Position numbers and translations under genes: made by a program. Source: Desulfobacula toluolica Tol2 (GTDB lineage: Bacteria > Desulfobacterota > Desulfobacteria > Desulfobacterales > Desulfobacteraceae). From it: a DNA stretch of 64,000 nt. Shown in pieces: positions 1-7,475 of the stretch. Below the pieces are notes generated by a model. That model was not told where the DNA came from, ran no database searches, and saw only the letters and a list, made by a program, of their open reading frames with translations. How positions within the stretch are numbered: the stretch's first letter is position 1; every line of letters starts with the position of its first letter. The DNA is taken from positions 3,061,501-3,125,500 of the forward strand of contig NC_018645.1 in the NCBI RefSeq assembly GCF_000307105.1. The letters are read 5' to 3'.

Positions 1-2
1 TT

Positions 3-383
3 ACCATTAAAACCATGACATTGCCGAGTTTGTTTGCAGGCAAAATGCATGCCTTGTTATGCCGTACTGTAAGGACCAACATTAAAGGCCGAGACTGGTA
101 TGATTTAATCTGGTTTGTGAAGAATAATATTCCATGTGAGTTATATTATCTTAAGAATAAAATGGTACAAACAGGCCATTTTGATTTGTCAGAGGTGTTA
201 GATAAAGAAAAAATTGTTGAATTGTTATCTGAAAAAATTAAGGCGATTGATTTTTCTCTGGCAAAAAAAGATGTTGAACCATTTTTGAAAAATTCAAGGC
301 AAAAGGATGAATTGAATCTTTGGTCTGATGCATTTTTTAACGATTATTTGATTCAGGAAATTGGTGTCCAGACAAGTCATTAA
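3..383 (+). CDS. AbiEii/AbiGii-type nucleotidyltransferase toxin, C-terminal part
   Basis: The reading frame is open from the first base of the window, so this is the C-terminal part of a longer gene. The segment LPSLFAGKMHALL followed by R...KGRDWYDLIWF is the characteristic C-terminal motif of the AbiEii/AbiGii toxin family, nucleotidyltransferase-fold toxins of type IV-like toxin-antitoxin and phage-abortive systems. The catalytic N-terminal half and any AbiEi antitoxin lie upstream and cannot be seen. The stop at 381-383 is followed within 20 bp by an attC-like site (401-448), so the gene looks like the payload of an integron-type cassette. Family recognition rests on motif memory only. 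Confidence 0.75.
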   Translation, partial: TIKTMTLPSLFAGKMHALLCRTVRTNIKGRDWYDLIWFVKNNIPCELYYLKNKMVQTGHFDLSEVLDKEKIVELLSEKIKAIDFSLAKKDVEPFLKNSRQKDELNLWSDAFFNDYLIQEIGVQTSH

Positions 384-400
384 TTAAAAGTCGACTATAT

Positions 401-448
401 TTTCAACAAAAAAATACTGCGAATGAACCGCAGATTTTGGTGTTCCAG
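401..448 (+). other. attC-like recombination site (short type) after the AbiEii gene
   Basis: A TTTCAAC left core (401-407) and a GTTCCAG right core (442-448) bracket an imperfect palindrome AAAATACTGCG / CCGCAGATTTT. The left arm carries one extra base (A) with no partner in the right arm, like the extrahelical base of attC. Related sites with the same arms lie at 2793, 20310, 28706 and 33393. Confidence 0.65.
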
Positions 449-597
449 GCGGCTGCGCCGCCTGGAACGCGGTGCTGACTTCGTCCAGCCCCTGGCCCCG
501 GCGCCTTGCGCCGGAACCAGGGGCTGGACCGGTCACCGCACGCCGATCAATCAAACTGCGTTTGCTTGATCGGCGCACGGTGCCGGTCAGCACCGCG
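443..597 (+). repeat. 155-bp ORF-less integron-type cassette, copy A, with large attC
   Basis: The unit starts TTCCAGGCGG just after the core G at 442. After only a few bases it reaches the complementary CCGCCTGGAAC (458-468), so nothing is encoded between start and attC. The attC arm AACGCGGTGCTGAC (466-479) pairs perfectly with GTCAGCACCGCGTT (586-599). Inside are further stems: CCAGCCCCTGG with CCAGGGGCTGG, and CGATCAA with TTGATCG. Near-identical copies lie at 11105-11259 and 16984-17138, and a decayed copy at 7309. ORFs across it are artefacts of palindromic GC-rich DNA. Confidence 0.75.
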
Positions 598-616
598 TTA
601 CATAAGGACATAATGG

Positions 617-1519
617 ATGGAATATATTGGGGTTGGAAATATCTTTTCACCATTCTTTGGAGATCTTAAGAAAACTATTTTATTTTTCGATAAAATTGCT
701 GCCGTAGGTTTGGAAATGCTAATTATTTACAATCAATTCTCTGAGCATAGAGATGAGGAGTTATTAGCAACAATAAATTATTTGATGGAACAGAACCAGA
801 TAATAGATCCAATGCCGTTGGGTCAAAATAATCACCCTCCCGCTGAAAGCGAACTGGAAGAGTATGAACTTGCAAGTAAATTGTCAGGCTATATTCAAGA
901 TACTCACGTCGATGTATCAAGTTATCATGACTTTACTTTAATGGATAGGGCTCATTTAGAATCTTGCAATGAGTATTTGCAATCACGCGTGAGTGCTTCT
1001 CGTCTGAATAAGAGCAGAAACGTTATTGCTACAGCAATTAAGCCACTCGACTTGCCAGATAATATACAATTTGATCCTGAAAGCAATCAAGACCTTACAA
1101 TTAAAATTGTAATACACGATTTTCCGCTAATTTCCGACAAAATACCATTTAAGGAAATAATATCCTTTAAAAAAGAGACAGATACTAGAGCGAGATATTT
1201 AAATTTAAGAAAATGGATAAGAAACATCTCAAACAAAGATTTAACGGAAAAAGAAATCACTCAGGAAATAGAGTTTATTATTAATGATTATGTAGATTAC
1301 ATGAATTTTCTAAAATTAAAATTTAAAAGAGGAACGTTCGAAACAATTTTAGTAAGCTCGGCACAGGCAATAGAAAATTTAGCAAAATTCAAGCTAAAAG
1401 ATTTTACACAAAGCTTATTCTCACTATCTAAACAAAGAATCGCATTGATAGAAGCTGAAAAAAAAGCACCTGGTAGAGAGCTTTCATTCTTAGTAAAAGC
1501 AAAAAAAAGGCTTATTTGA
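617..1519 (+). CDS. Hypothetical protein (300 aa), cassette-borne
   Basis: I do not recognise the family. The ATG at 617 is chosen because AAGGA (604-608) lies 8 bases upstream; another ATG at 613 is out of frame. The protein is soluble, lysine-rich and AT-biased in codon use, with no signal peptide or membrane segment. A segment reading LKKTILFFDKIAAVG near residues 17-31 looks like a beta strand and loop at the start of a folded domain. The gene starts 20 bp after the right core GTTACAT of the ORF-less cassette, so it appears to be the next cassette's payload. I could not find the matching ATGTAAC downstream, so its own attC is probably decayed or lost. Confidence 0.6.
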   Translation: MEYIGVGNIFSPFFGDLKKTILFFDKIAAVGLEMLIIYNQFSEHRDEELLATINYLMEQNQIIDPMPLGQNNHPPAESELEEYELASKLSGYIQDTHVDVSSYHDFTLMDRAHLESCNEYLQSRVSASRLNKSRNVIATAIKPLDLPDNIQFDPESNQDLTIKIVIHDFPLISDKIPFKEIISFKKETDTRARYLNLRKWIRNISNKDLTEKEITQEIEFIINDYVDYMNFLKLKFKRGTFETILVSSAQAIENLAKFKLKDFTQSLFSLSKQRIALIEAEKKAPGRELSFLVKAKKRLI

Positions 1520-1649
1520 TTTATAAAGATAGGAATCGCCCTCTATTTATGAGTTACCCCTTATTTTGATTAGAAACGAGGGCAGGTCAGCCGCTGACAC
1601 CTAATCAGAGAAACCTTTCGTCTAATTATTGAAAATATAGGAGGTAGGT

Positions 1650-2342
1650 ATGAAGAAAATAGCATTAATCATTATGCTTTTAGTAACAACACCTTACTGC
1701 TCTTTCGCACAAGATCTCAAACTTTCTGAAGCTGACTTACGAAAATTGGCCATAAGCTTATCAGAATTGGATCAAAAAATTAACGAAATATACCAAGCTC
1801 GACAATACATTTTAACACCTCAAAACAGCTCTTCAGTTTCTGTAACAGAGGTAGAAATAAAGGATGAAAAAACGACTATTTGGAATGGCATCACTCCAGG
1901 TGCAAAGGGGATTATTACAGGAGAAAAAGGAGAGAAATATCCCGTAGTTGGTTATAATTCCAACCACTATGCCATTCTCTTAGAACAACCTTCTGGTGAG
2001 AAACGATTGGGGTGGATTGAGACAGATTCTGTAAATCCGGTAATTAAAAACGAATCAAAGGAATATCTTTTTGTGAAAGCAGGTATTCCGACACCAGCTA
2101 ATTTAGCAAGTATTGAAGATCCAGAATTGTCAGAATTATTAATTCAAGCTCGAGCTGAAACAAATCTGAGTCTTAGGTCAAGCATAATTAAAACGATTTC
2201 AGACAGATTGCATCAGCAGTTAATTGATTCTGTTCAAAAAATTAAGCAAGAGTATAGCCAAAACAATTTTGCGGAAGCTACTGGTTTTGTAGTTCAACTG
2301 GGCTTATCACCTTCGATATCTGTTACTTTTACGTTTAAATAA
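1650..2342 (+). CDS. Hypothetical secreted protein (230 aa)
   Basis: A strong AGGAGGT site lies 6-7 bases before the ATG. The N-terminus (MKKIALIIMLLVTTPYCSFA) is a clear Sec signal peptide, with cleavage likely after SFA or at the nearby Cys. The mature part has a helical stretch (residues about 25-55), then a beta-rich region around 75-130 that could be an SH3-like fold (WNGITPGAKGIITGEKGEKY...YNSNHYAILL), then a helical C-terminal half. The SH3 idea is weak inference. It is probably periplasmic. It stands alone in a 130-bp-spaced position after the preceding hypothetical gene, in the same orientation as the cassette genes. Confidence 0.6.
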   Translation: MKKIALIIMLLVTTPYCSFAQDLKLSEADLRKLAISLSELDQKINEIYQARQYILTPQNSSSVSVTEVEIKDEKTTIWNGITPGAKGIITGEKGEKYPVVGYNSNHYAILLEQPSGEKRLGWIETDSVNPVIKNESKEYLFVKAGIPTPANLASIEDPELSELLIQARAETNLSLRSSIIKTISDRLHQQLIDSVQKIKQEYSQNNFAEATGFVVQLGLSPSISVTFTFK

Positions 2343-2427
2343 ATTTTACATCCGGTGTTGGGATGATCCAGGCAGGTGGGACCGGCAGGTGCAGGTGCTG
2401 CAGGTGGTCAGGTGGGGTCGGACCGCG

Positions 2428-2645
2428 GTGCGCCACGAAGCGCAATTTAGTCTAACTGGTGAAAGTCCAGTCTCAAAAGTGCTGACCCAGTACATTGAGT
2501 ATCGAGCGAGTCTTGGGCGGGTGTCAGGTGACTGCACTCGTTAAGCGTAGACAGAGAGTCTGTAGACCGGAAGCCGAAAGGTTGAAGTGATTGAGTCCCG
2601 TTAAGACCCTAATTTAAGAGGGCTGATGATTTCGTGGTGTCAGGT
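2428..2645 (+). ncRNA. Possible 5' fragment (domain I) of a group II intron
   Basis: The stretch opens with GTGCGCCACGAAGCGC and continues with AACTGGTGAAAGTCCAGT, which resembles the start and the domain I region of bacterial group II introns. No reverse transcriptase ORF or domain V follows; the sequence passes instead into a GGTGTCAGG...GGGGTCGGACC repeat. It is therefore at most a remnant, and its sequence differs from the two fuller introns in this window. The flanks repeat GGGGTCGGACC (2415-2424 and 2653-2663 regions). Confidence 0.4.
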
Positions 2646-2725
2646 AAAATGGGGTCGGACCAAGGATGTTTTTGTAACTATTTGTTTTCAAGAGATAAAA
2701 TCTTTCGAAACCCTTAAAAATTGCT

Positions 2726-2765
2726 CTTAGCGGCCCCATTTTGACCCCGAAATGGGGCTTCTAAG
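2726..2765. repeat. 40-bp palindrome CTTAG...CTAAG, copy 1
   Basis: CTTAGCGGCCCCATTT and AAATGGGGCTTCTAAG form a long imperfect hairpin without a T-run. A second copy lies at 17692-17731, where it overlaps the grpB stop codon. Confidence 0.5.
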
Positions 2766-2792
2766 AGAGAATATCAACAATATCATCAAATC

Positions 2793-2838
2793 TAACAACA
2801 AAAATGCTACGGACTTCGCCGCAGATTTTTTGTTCATT
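2793..2838 (+). other. attC-like recombination site (short type) left of the ubiquitin-like island
   Basis: AAC (2797-2799), then AAAATGCTACGG / CCGCAGATTTT arms and a GTTCATT right core (2832-2838). It has the same arms as the sites at 401, 20310 and 28706. The bases before AAC (TCTAAC) do not match any visible cassette start upstream. Confidence 0.55.
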
Positions 2839-2946
2839 AATGATGGCAAGCCATCAGGATTAAAATCATGGGAAAAAGCAACCGATTAAAGTGACTGTGG
2901 AAAGCCGGATGCTTCCCTGGCCAAAAAACTTCTTGTCAGAATCGTT

Positions 2947-3414
2947 TTAGCCTGCCGACTTAAAACCAAAGAAACGGGCGAGAATATCCAGGAATTTGTC
3001 AATCATAGATTTAGACTTTGTATCCTGTGATTGCCTTGCGGAAGAATTGAGCTCCACTCCAGTGGCATCATTTTGCTCATAATGATTTGCTTTATGGACT
3101 CTATCCAAAATTCGGCCAGAAGCGATGGCTTTCTGGGACATACCTTGGGCCCACACTATCCTGTTTTTCTGAATAAAATAATGGGAACGACATAAATAAC
3201 TCCAATTCCCAATGGAAGGTGATAAGGACACGCTTTCACCGTCGAATGTCAACTTCCAGTCAGTTGGTGTAAATGGCGTAACAACCTCTTGGCCACAACC
3301 ACAGGCACATTTATGAGATGCGGTGGCGTATTCCATGGAAATATAGAGAACTCCTTCCTGAAGTTTTTCAGGAATATACTCTTTGAATTGCACGTTGAAC
3401 TGTTTAATCCGCAT
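2947..3414 (-). CDS. DUF6527-family zinc-binding protein of ubiquitin-like operon
   Basis: This 155-aa protein shows the Cys pattern HKCACGCGQEVV at residues 34-45 and a later YLCRSHYFI, a likely C-x-C-x-C...C-x2-H zinc site. The combination with PSIGNWSYLCRSHYF is what I know as DUF6527, a family found beside ThiF/E1 and multi-ubiquitin genes in bacteria. Its biochemical role is unknown to me; a treble-clef/RING-like or deubiquitinase-linked accessory has been suggested for zinc proteins in such operons, and that is inference here. Its start overlaps the end of the E1 gene by 11 bp, which indicates translational coupling as the third gene of the minus-strand operon. The last 30 residues are a basic helical tail (DKFLDILARFFGF). 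Confidence 0.75.
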   Translation of the reverse strand: MRIKQFNVQFKEYIPEKLQEGVLYISMEYATASHKCACGCGQEVVTPFTPTDWKLTFDGESVSLSPSIGNWSYLCRSHYFIQKNRIVWAQGMSQKAIASGRILDRVHKANHYEQNDATGVELNSSARQSQDTKSKSMIDKFLDILARFFGFKSAG

Positions 3415-4588
3415 AATATTTTTCGTCCGTTTCTAAAAGGGCACAATTGGTGGAATATGTTAAGTGATGCTCTCCTTCCAAATCTTGATAAAACTCGCTG
3501 AGCTGCTTCCACTTAATAACGGCTAAACTCGCGTTAAGAGCGTTGAGTTCAACAATTTGGATATTGCTTGCATACTCTTGGCCATCAATATCATCGCCCA
3601 TCGAAACACGACAGGGAATGTGGTCATTTTTATTTTTGCTGCCGGTTGTTACCCGGCAAGTTCCCAAAAGCATTTGATCCACAAGCTGTACATCCATCCC
3701 TACGTCAATAACGACGGTATCAGTTGTTAAAAGAATGTCCATAATGCTCTTCTTGCAGCTGCCACCATCGACACAAAGAAATACATAATCAAAACCCTCC
3801 AATTCAGAGACAGTTTCTTTTGTGATCATATGGGAACGAGGGATGATGCCTTCACGCATACGAGAATATACTTGGAAAAAATAGCTCACCTTTCGATTTT
3901 TTTGCCGCAAATCATCAAGAGATGCAGCACCTGGAGCCCTAAAGGCATTGTGAGACTGAAAATCATCCGCATCGAAAAGATGTATTTCTCTAACAGGTGT
4001 TTTTGCCACATAGTCAAGGACATATGCACCAGTTCCACCGAGCCCAACGATGGCAATGCGCTGAGAGCCCAGCTTTTCTGAAACGGCCTGGATCCCCGCC
4101 CGGCTTGAGGCTGTGTCTATGTACTTAAAGACAGACTCATCGGGTGTTGCCTGGATAGGTTTGAATGTTCGTGGATCAACACTAGGATCTATAGCCTTAG
4201 CCGGATGGGAAATAATTTTTATATATTGCGTTATTTTTTCATAGTGATCTGCATAACCGGAGCTGGGTTTATTTGAAAAGGAATGTTCAGCAGAAATGCC
4301 ATCAGCCAAAATTTTTTTAGCGCTATTATGCCGAATCTGTTGGATCTGTGTACCGTTATGAGTGCACGGATATTCGCCTTTAAAATAAATAACATGGGTT
4401 TTCGGCTTTACTGTAAGATCTCCTGACAGAGACAGCTCTGAAATGAGAGTGCCTACTTTCACCTCTCGATTCTCGTTAACGTAAGGGACCGAGTGGACCA
4501 ATATATGCCCACTCCGAATCTCAATCTCGTAACCTTGGTCTCGCAACCGTTTAAGGTCTTTATTATGATTTATCAGTTTTTGTGACAT
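3404..4588 (-). CDS. E2-like (DUF6791)-E1 (ThiF) fusion, ubiquitin-like activating enzyme
   Basis: The C-terminal half is a ThiF/MoeB/E1 adenylation domain: RIAIVGLGGTGAYVLDYVA (nucleotide-binding glycine motif at 181-186) followed by LFDADDFQSHNAFRAPG, the usual E1 strand and Asn/Arg region. By family precedent it would adenylate the C-terminus of the Ubl encoded upstream. Residues 1-150 form a separate domain with GEYPCTHNGT at 71-80; Cys75 is a candidate E2-like thioester cysteine, as proposed for DUF6791-type N-terminal domains. Several cysteines (272, 278, and one in GTCRV) could be the E1 catalytic Cys; I cannot tell which. The gene starts 26 bp inside the Ubl gene, so the two are translationally coupled. 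At 394 aa the E2+E1 architecture is complete. Confidence 0.85.
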   Translation of the reverse strand: MSQKLINHNKDLKRLRDQGYEIEIRSGHILVHSVPYVNENREVKVGTLISELSLSGDLTVKPKTHVIYFKGEYPCTHNGTQIQQIRHNSAKKILADGISAEHSFSNKPSSGYADHYEKITQYIKIISHPAKAIDPSVDPRTFKPIQATPDESVFKYIDTASSRAGIQAVSEKLGSQRIAIVGLGGTGAYVLDYVAKTPVREIHLFDADDFQSHNAFRAPGAASLDDLRQKNRKVSYFFQVYSRMREGIIPRSHMITKETVSELEGFDYVFLCVDGGSCKKSIMDILLTTDTVVIDVGMDVQLVDQMLLGTCRVTTGSKNKNDHIPCRVSMGDDIDGQEYASNIQIVELNALNASLAVIKWKQLSEFYQDLEGEHHLTYSTNCALLETDEKYYAD

Positions 4589-5240
4589 TGATGATCATCC
4601 TATTTTTAAGCATGACAGACTGGCCCTCGACAAGGCTTCCTTGCGGATTCTGGTTCGGTCCATTTTTGTAAACCACCGTGAAAATTGTTTCAGGGGCTGG
4701 TTCTGCATCGGGGAAGGCGAGTTTAACGATCTCAAGAAAGGACAATGACCGCTTATTAACAACACGGGGTCGCCCATTTACGATGATTGTCAATTCGATT
4801 TGAGTTGTATAAAAACGCTCAACACCGGGCTCATCGAGACGAACGTGTTCTGTGTCGTCAATAATCTGATCCTGACCCTGGCCGTGAACATCAAGCCATA
4901 CGTCAAAAACGTTGGAGTTTACTCCAGCGAATCGTTTGAGCATACGCCCGGTTATTTCTGGTGCACCCCACTCAAATCGTCTTCCATCAACGGTGAGACG
5001 ATATGACTCTCCGCTTCTGAACGTCTTGAACCGTTCAAGGCCAGGCTGTGTCAGATCTACGCTTTCCTCAAGACGTATTTCTTCAAACTGCCCGTTTTTC
5101 AACCTTTGAAAAATCAAGTATTCATCCAGCGGATGCTTGCCGGTGGTGGTTAGAAGTTGAGTTCCAGTTACAATTGGATCGGTAAAAGGGAATTTTTTCC
5201 CATCGATTTTTACTTGGTAACTCTCTTTAACTTTATTCAT
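4563..5240 (-). CDS. Multi-ubiquitin-like protein with three tandem beta-grasp domains
   Basis: The 225-aa product contains three consecutive repeats. Repeat 1 (about 8-72) opens SYQVKIDGKKFPFTDP and ends PGLERFKTF. Repeat 2 (about 76-144) opens SYRLTVDGRRFEWGAP and ends PGVERFYTT. Repeat 3 (about 145-225) opens IELTIIVNGRPRVVNKRSLS. This matches the Multi_ubiq family of bacterial ubiquitin-like proteins. The C-terminus reads NVTKTDKS, with no Gly-Gly, so conjugation would need another terminal residue or processing. A GAGGAG ribosome site precedes the ATG. It is the first gene of the Ubl-E1-DUF6527 operon and is divergent from the sigma-like gene across a 152-bp gap. Target and function are unknown; related operons are linked to phage defence or self-assembly. 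Confidence 0.85.
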   Translation of the reverse strand: MNKVKESYQVKIDGKKFPFTDPIVTGTQLLTTTGKHPLDEYLIFQRLKNGQFEEIRLEESVDLTQPGLERFKTFRSGESYRLTVDGRRFEWGAPEITGRMLKRFAGVNSNVFDVWLDVHGQGQDQIIDDTEHVRLDEPGVERFYTTQIELTIIVNGRPRVVNKRSLSFLEIVKLAFPDAEPAPETIFTVVYKNGPNQNPQGSLVEGQSVMLKNRMIINVTKTDKS

Positions 5241-5392
5241 GATTATCTCCTCAATTTTGTACTGCAGGGTTGCAAGTACGTTTATATTCTTATAGATTTA
5301 TGCTCCAGGGACGGACAGCGCGGACAACGAAAATAAATAAATGTCTGAAGCTTACACTGGTGGAGCATTTATAATATAGAAGGACACATTTG
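5241..5392. promoter_or_regulatory. Divergent control region between Ubl operon and sigma/M78 operon
   Basis: This 152-bp gap must hold promoters for both operons. It contains an inverted pair TTATGCTCCA (5298-5307) and TGGAGCAT (5361-5368, continuing TTATAA), which could be two half-sites of an operator seen by both promoters. Ribosome sites are GAGGAG for the minus gene and AGAAGGA for the plus gene. Promoter -10 boxes cannot be assigned with confidence. Confidence 0.45.
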
Positions 5393-5980
5393 ATGCTTAG
5401 TAACACCAAAAAATATTTGACACCTTTGGAGATTGGAGAGTCGATAGAAAGGCTATCTGATGCGGATTGGATGCGGCTTAAAAAATTTGCGGCATGGTTT
5501 TCCAGAAAATGTGGGTTGCCTGAAGAAGACATCCTCCAAAAATCATTTGAAAAAGCATTAGATGGATCACGAAAGTGTCCTATAGATGTGAAAATCATGA
5601 GTTTTTTATGGCAGACGATGAGAAGCATTGCTTCAAGCAATGCCAAGTCGTACATGCGGAACCCGACAGTCAGCCTGCAAAATCTTAAATACGAAAACGG
5701 AAGTGATCATCAAGCGGATCTGAAGGATGACGTGAAGCCAGAAACGGAGGCTGCTATAGTTGCAAGAATGGACCTGGCTAAGGTTAAAGAAATTATTCCC
5801 CAGTTATTCGAGTCTGACCCTGAACCAGTACAGCTTCTTGTGATGGGAATTTTGGACGAAATGGATACGGATGAGCTCAAAGAATTCTCAGGCCTGAATG
5901 GTAAGAAATATTACTCAGCACGACGACTGTTCAGAAGGCGTGTCGAAAAAAAATTCCCAGGAGGGTATGGTAATGAGTAA
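5393..5980 (+). CDS. Sigma-70-family (ECF-like) sigma factor
   Basis: The ATG at 5393 follows AGAAGGACAC. Residues about 30-85 resemble sigma region 2: a GLPEEDILQKSFEKAL segment, then a SFLWQTMRSIASSNAKSYMR segment similar to the DNA-melting and -10 recognition helices. Residues about 145-190 resemble region 4, a helix-turn-helix (TDELKEFSGLNGKKYYSARR, then RVEKKFP). There is no obvious extracytoplasmic or anti-sigma coupling. The gene heads a tight three-gene operon with a small acidic protein and an M78 peptidase, divergent from the Ubl operon. It may drive transcription of the Ubl genes or of its own operon; that is inference. At 195 aa it has the usual length for a group IV factor. Confidence 0.7.
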   Translation: MLSNTKKYLTPLEIGESIERLSDADWMRLKKFAAWFSRKCGLPEEDILQKSFEKALDGSRKCPIDVKIMSFLWQTMRSIASSNAKSYMRNPTVSLQNLKYENGSDHQADLKDDVKPETEAAIVARMDLAKVKEIIPQLFESDPEPVQLLVMGILDEMDTDELKEFSGLNGKKYYSARRLFRRRVEKKFPGGYGNE

Positions 5981-6380
5981 TCACAACAAAAAGCCAAATG
6001 ACATGTTTGAAATAATATTAGAAGATATCCGTGAAGCTACGGATGAAGAGATCCTAAACGAGGCAATTGAAGATGGTATTGATGTAAAATCAGAAGTTCA
6101 AAAAATGAAATCCTTTTTTGAAAAATGCAGATACAACATCGCAAAAAAAATGGTTAATGAAAAAGACTCTCCTGAAAACAAGCCATCTCGCCCGGTTAGC
6201 ATAGAAGACGCTCGCAAAAAAATTGAGACCGCCGTTAAAAACAATCCAGAAAAACTTGGAGAATTCACCCTGGCAGCTCGCTCTGGCAAAGACATCCCGG
6301 ATGAGGATATTTTGGGACTCTATGACGATCTTTGCGACTTGGATGTTTTTGATGAAGACGAATCTTCGGATAAAAAATAA
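5973..6380 (+). CDS. Small acidic hypothetical protein between sigma-like gene and M78 peptidase
   Basis: The ATG at 5973 overlaps the sigma-like gene's stop by 8 bases and lies about 9 bases after GGAGGG (5959-5964); an alternative ATG at 5967 is too close to that site. The 135-aa product is highly charged and helical, ends in an acidic tail (DLDVFDEDESSDKK), and has no signal peptide. I do not recognise a family. In other sigma or repressor operons that pair with M78 peptidases, the intermediate small protein is often a regulator or cleavage target, so an anti-sigma-like role is possible but unproven. Its stop codon overlaps the next start by one base. Confidence 0.65.
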   Translation: MSNHNKKPNDMFEIILEDIREATDEEILNEAIEDGIDVKSEVQKMKSFFEKCRYNIAKKMVNEKDSPENKPSRPVSIEDARKKIETAVKNNPEKLGEFTLAARSGKDIPDEDILGLYDDLCDLDVFDEDESSDKK

Positions 6381-7198
6381 TGCCTGAAACGTGTGCTGAG
6401 CAAATTATTTTACAAAGAGGTATTGCAACGCCTGAAGATATTAACCTTGAAGCCATTGCATCAACACTTGGAGCAAAGGTCAAAAGACGTTTTCTTGCCG
6501 GGTGCGAAGCACGGATCATTGGGAGTGGTAATCGCGCTGTAATTACAGTTAACCGAAGTAACAGTGAAGAGAGGCAACGATTTTCTATTGGCCACGAGCT
6601 TGGACATTGGCAGCGTCACAGAGGTCAAAATTTTCAATGTTCAAAGGACGATATTGGAAATTTTAAAAATTCGTCTAAAAAAAAAGAACGGGAGGCTGAT
6701 CAGTTTTCTGCTGATCTTCTTATGCCCTGGTTTTTGTTCAAGCCTATTGCAGGAGAGTTTGAAAATGCAGATTTTAATACTGTCCTTGAATTAAAGAAAC
6801 GCTTCAAGACAAGTGAGAGTGCCACTGCATTAAGACTGATTGAGAGTGGCATTTTCCCAGCAATTTTAATTTGCCATGACCAGAATAAGCGTCAATGGTT
6901 CAAACGATCAAACGATATACCTCGAAATTGGTTTCCCCAAGACAATTTGTCTCCTGACAGTGTTGCCTTTGATATAGTTTATGGAATGGCCGAAAGTGAC
7001 ACCAGTCAAATGCAAGTCAAGGCGGCTGCCTGGTTTGATCGCAGGGATGCTGAGCGATACGAGATCTTAGAACACTCCATCTCATACGGTGAAGGGACAT
7101 CGCTTACGCTACTTGAATTTTTTGAGGCTGATATGCTTGAGGAATACGAAACAACGGAAGCACCAAGAGGGTTAGATGCCTTTAAATGGAAACGTTGA
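6380..7198 (+). CDS. ImmA/IrrE-family (M78) metallopeptidase
   Basis: The protein carries the zinc-binding motif SIGHELGHWQRH, with His72, Glu73 and His76, and a downstream EREADQFSADLLMP helix (around residues 103-116) supplying the third ligand, as in the M78 ImmA/IrrE family. These peptidases cleave repressors or anti-regulators after a stress or phage signal. The remaining 150 residues form an extra C-terminal domain I do not recognise. The start overlaps the stop of the small acidic protein (TAATG), so the operon is coupled. The obvious candidate substrates are the neighbouring small protein, the sigma factor or the Ubl/E1 proteins. All of these are inference from gene order. Confidence 0.85.
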   Translation: MPETCAEQIILQRGIATPEDINLEAIASTLGAKVKRRFLAGCEARIIGSGNRAVITVNRSNSEERQRFSIGHELGHWQRHRGQNFQCSKDDIGNFKNSSKKKEREADQFSADLLMPWFLFKPIAGEFENADFNTVLELKKRFKTSESATALRLIESGIFPAILICHDQNKRQWFKRSNDIPRNWFPQDNLSPDSVAFDIVYGMAESDTSQMQVKAAAWFDRRDAERYEILEHSISYGEGTSLTLLEFFEADMLEEYETTEAPRGLDAFKWKR

Positions 7199-7263
7199 CT
7201 CCTCTCGGGTGATCGGAGAAGGGGTATCGGGTGGAGGGTCAAACCTTGCTCATTGCCCTTAAA

Positions 7264-7314
7264 AATCAACAATCAATCTGCACCGGATTTCACCTGTGCA
7301 GATTGTCGTTCATG
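7264..7314 (+). other. attC-like recombination site right of the ubiquitin-like island
   Basis: AAATCAAC (ending 7270) and GTTCATG (7308-7314) cores enclose a perfect 9-bp stem, AATCTGCAC (7275-7283) and GTGCAGATT (7296-7304). Confidence 0.6.
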
Positions 7315-7410
7315 GCGGCTTCACCACCATGAATATGGCGCTGCCTTCGTCCAGCCCCTGATCTAGCGCCTTGCGCCAAGAACCAGGAACTGAACCGATC
7401 ACCGCATTAG
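7309..7410 (+). repeat. Decayed ORF-less cassette, copy D, cut by IS3
   Basis: It starts GTTCATGG (7308-7315) and reaches the near-complement CCATGAAT (7327-7334), then follows the large attC of copies A-C with many substitutions. The IS3 element is inserted at 7411; the sequence resumes after the TTAG duplication at 9163. Confidence 0.55.
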
Positions 7411-7475
7411 CCCCCTGTGTCAGGATAGATGTCGCCTCAATTAAAAATTAAATTTGGGGCATTGAGGTGATAAAT

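Noticed and set aside
401-448. Short palindromes at 401, 2793, 20310 and 28706 as ordinary terminators
   Set aside because: They do not have a consistent T-run on the coding strand, are bounded each time by AAC and GTT, and one intron-interrupted site restores the core. attC-like sites explain this better.
384-669. ORFs across the 155-bp GC-rich repeat (also 11037-11255 and 16826-17195)
   Set aside because: They read through a palindromic attC-like structure on both strands, recur with each copy, and lack ribosome sites. They are artefacts of the repeat.
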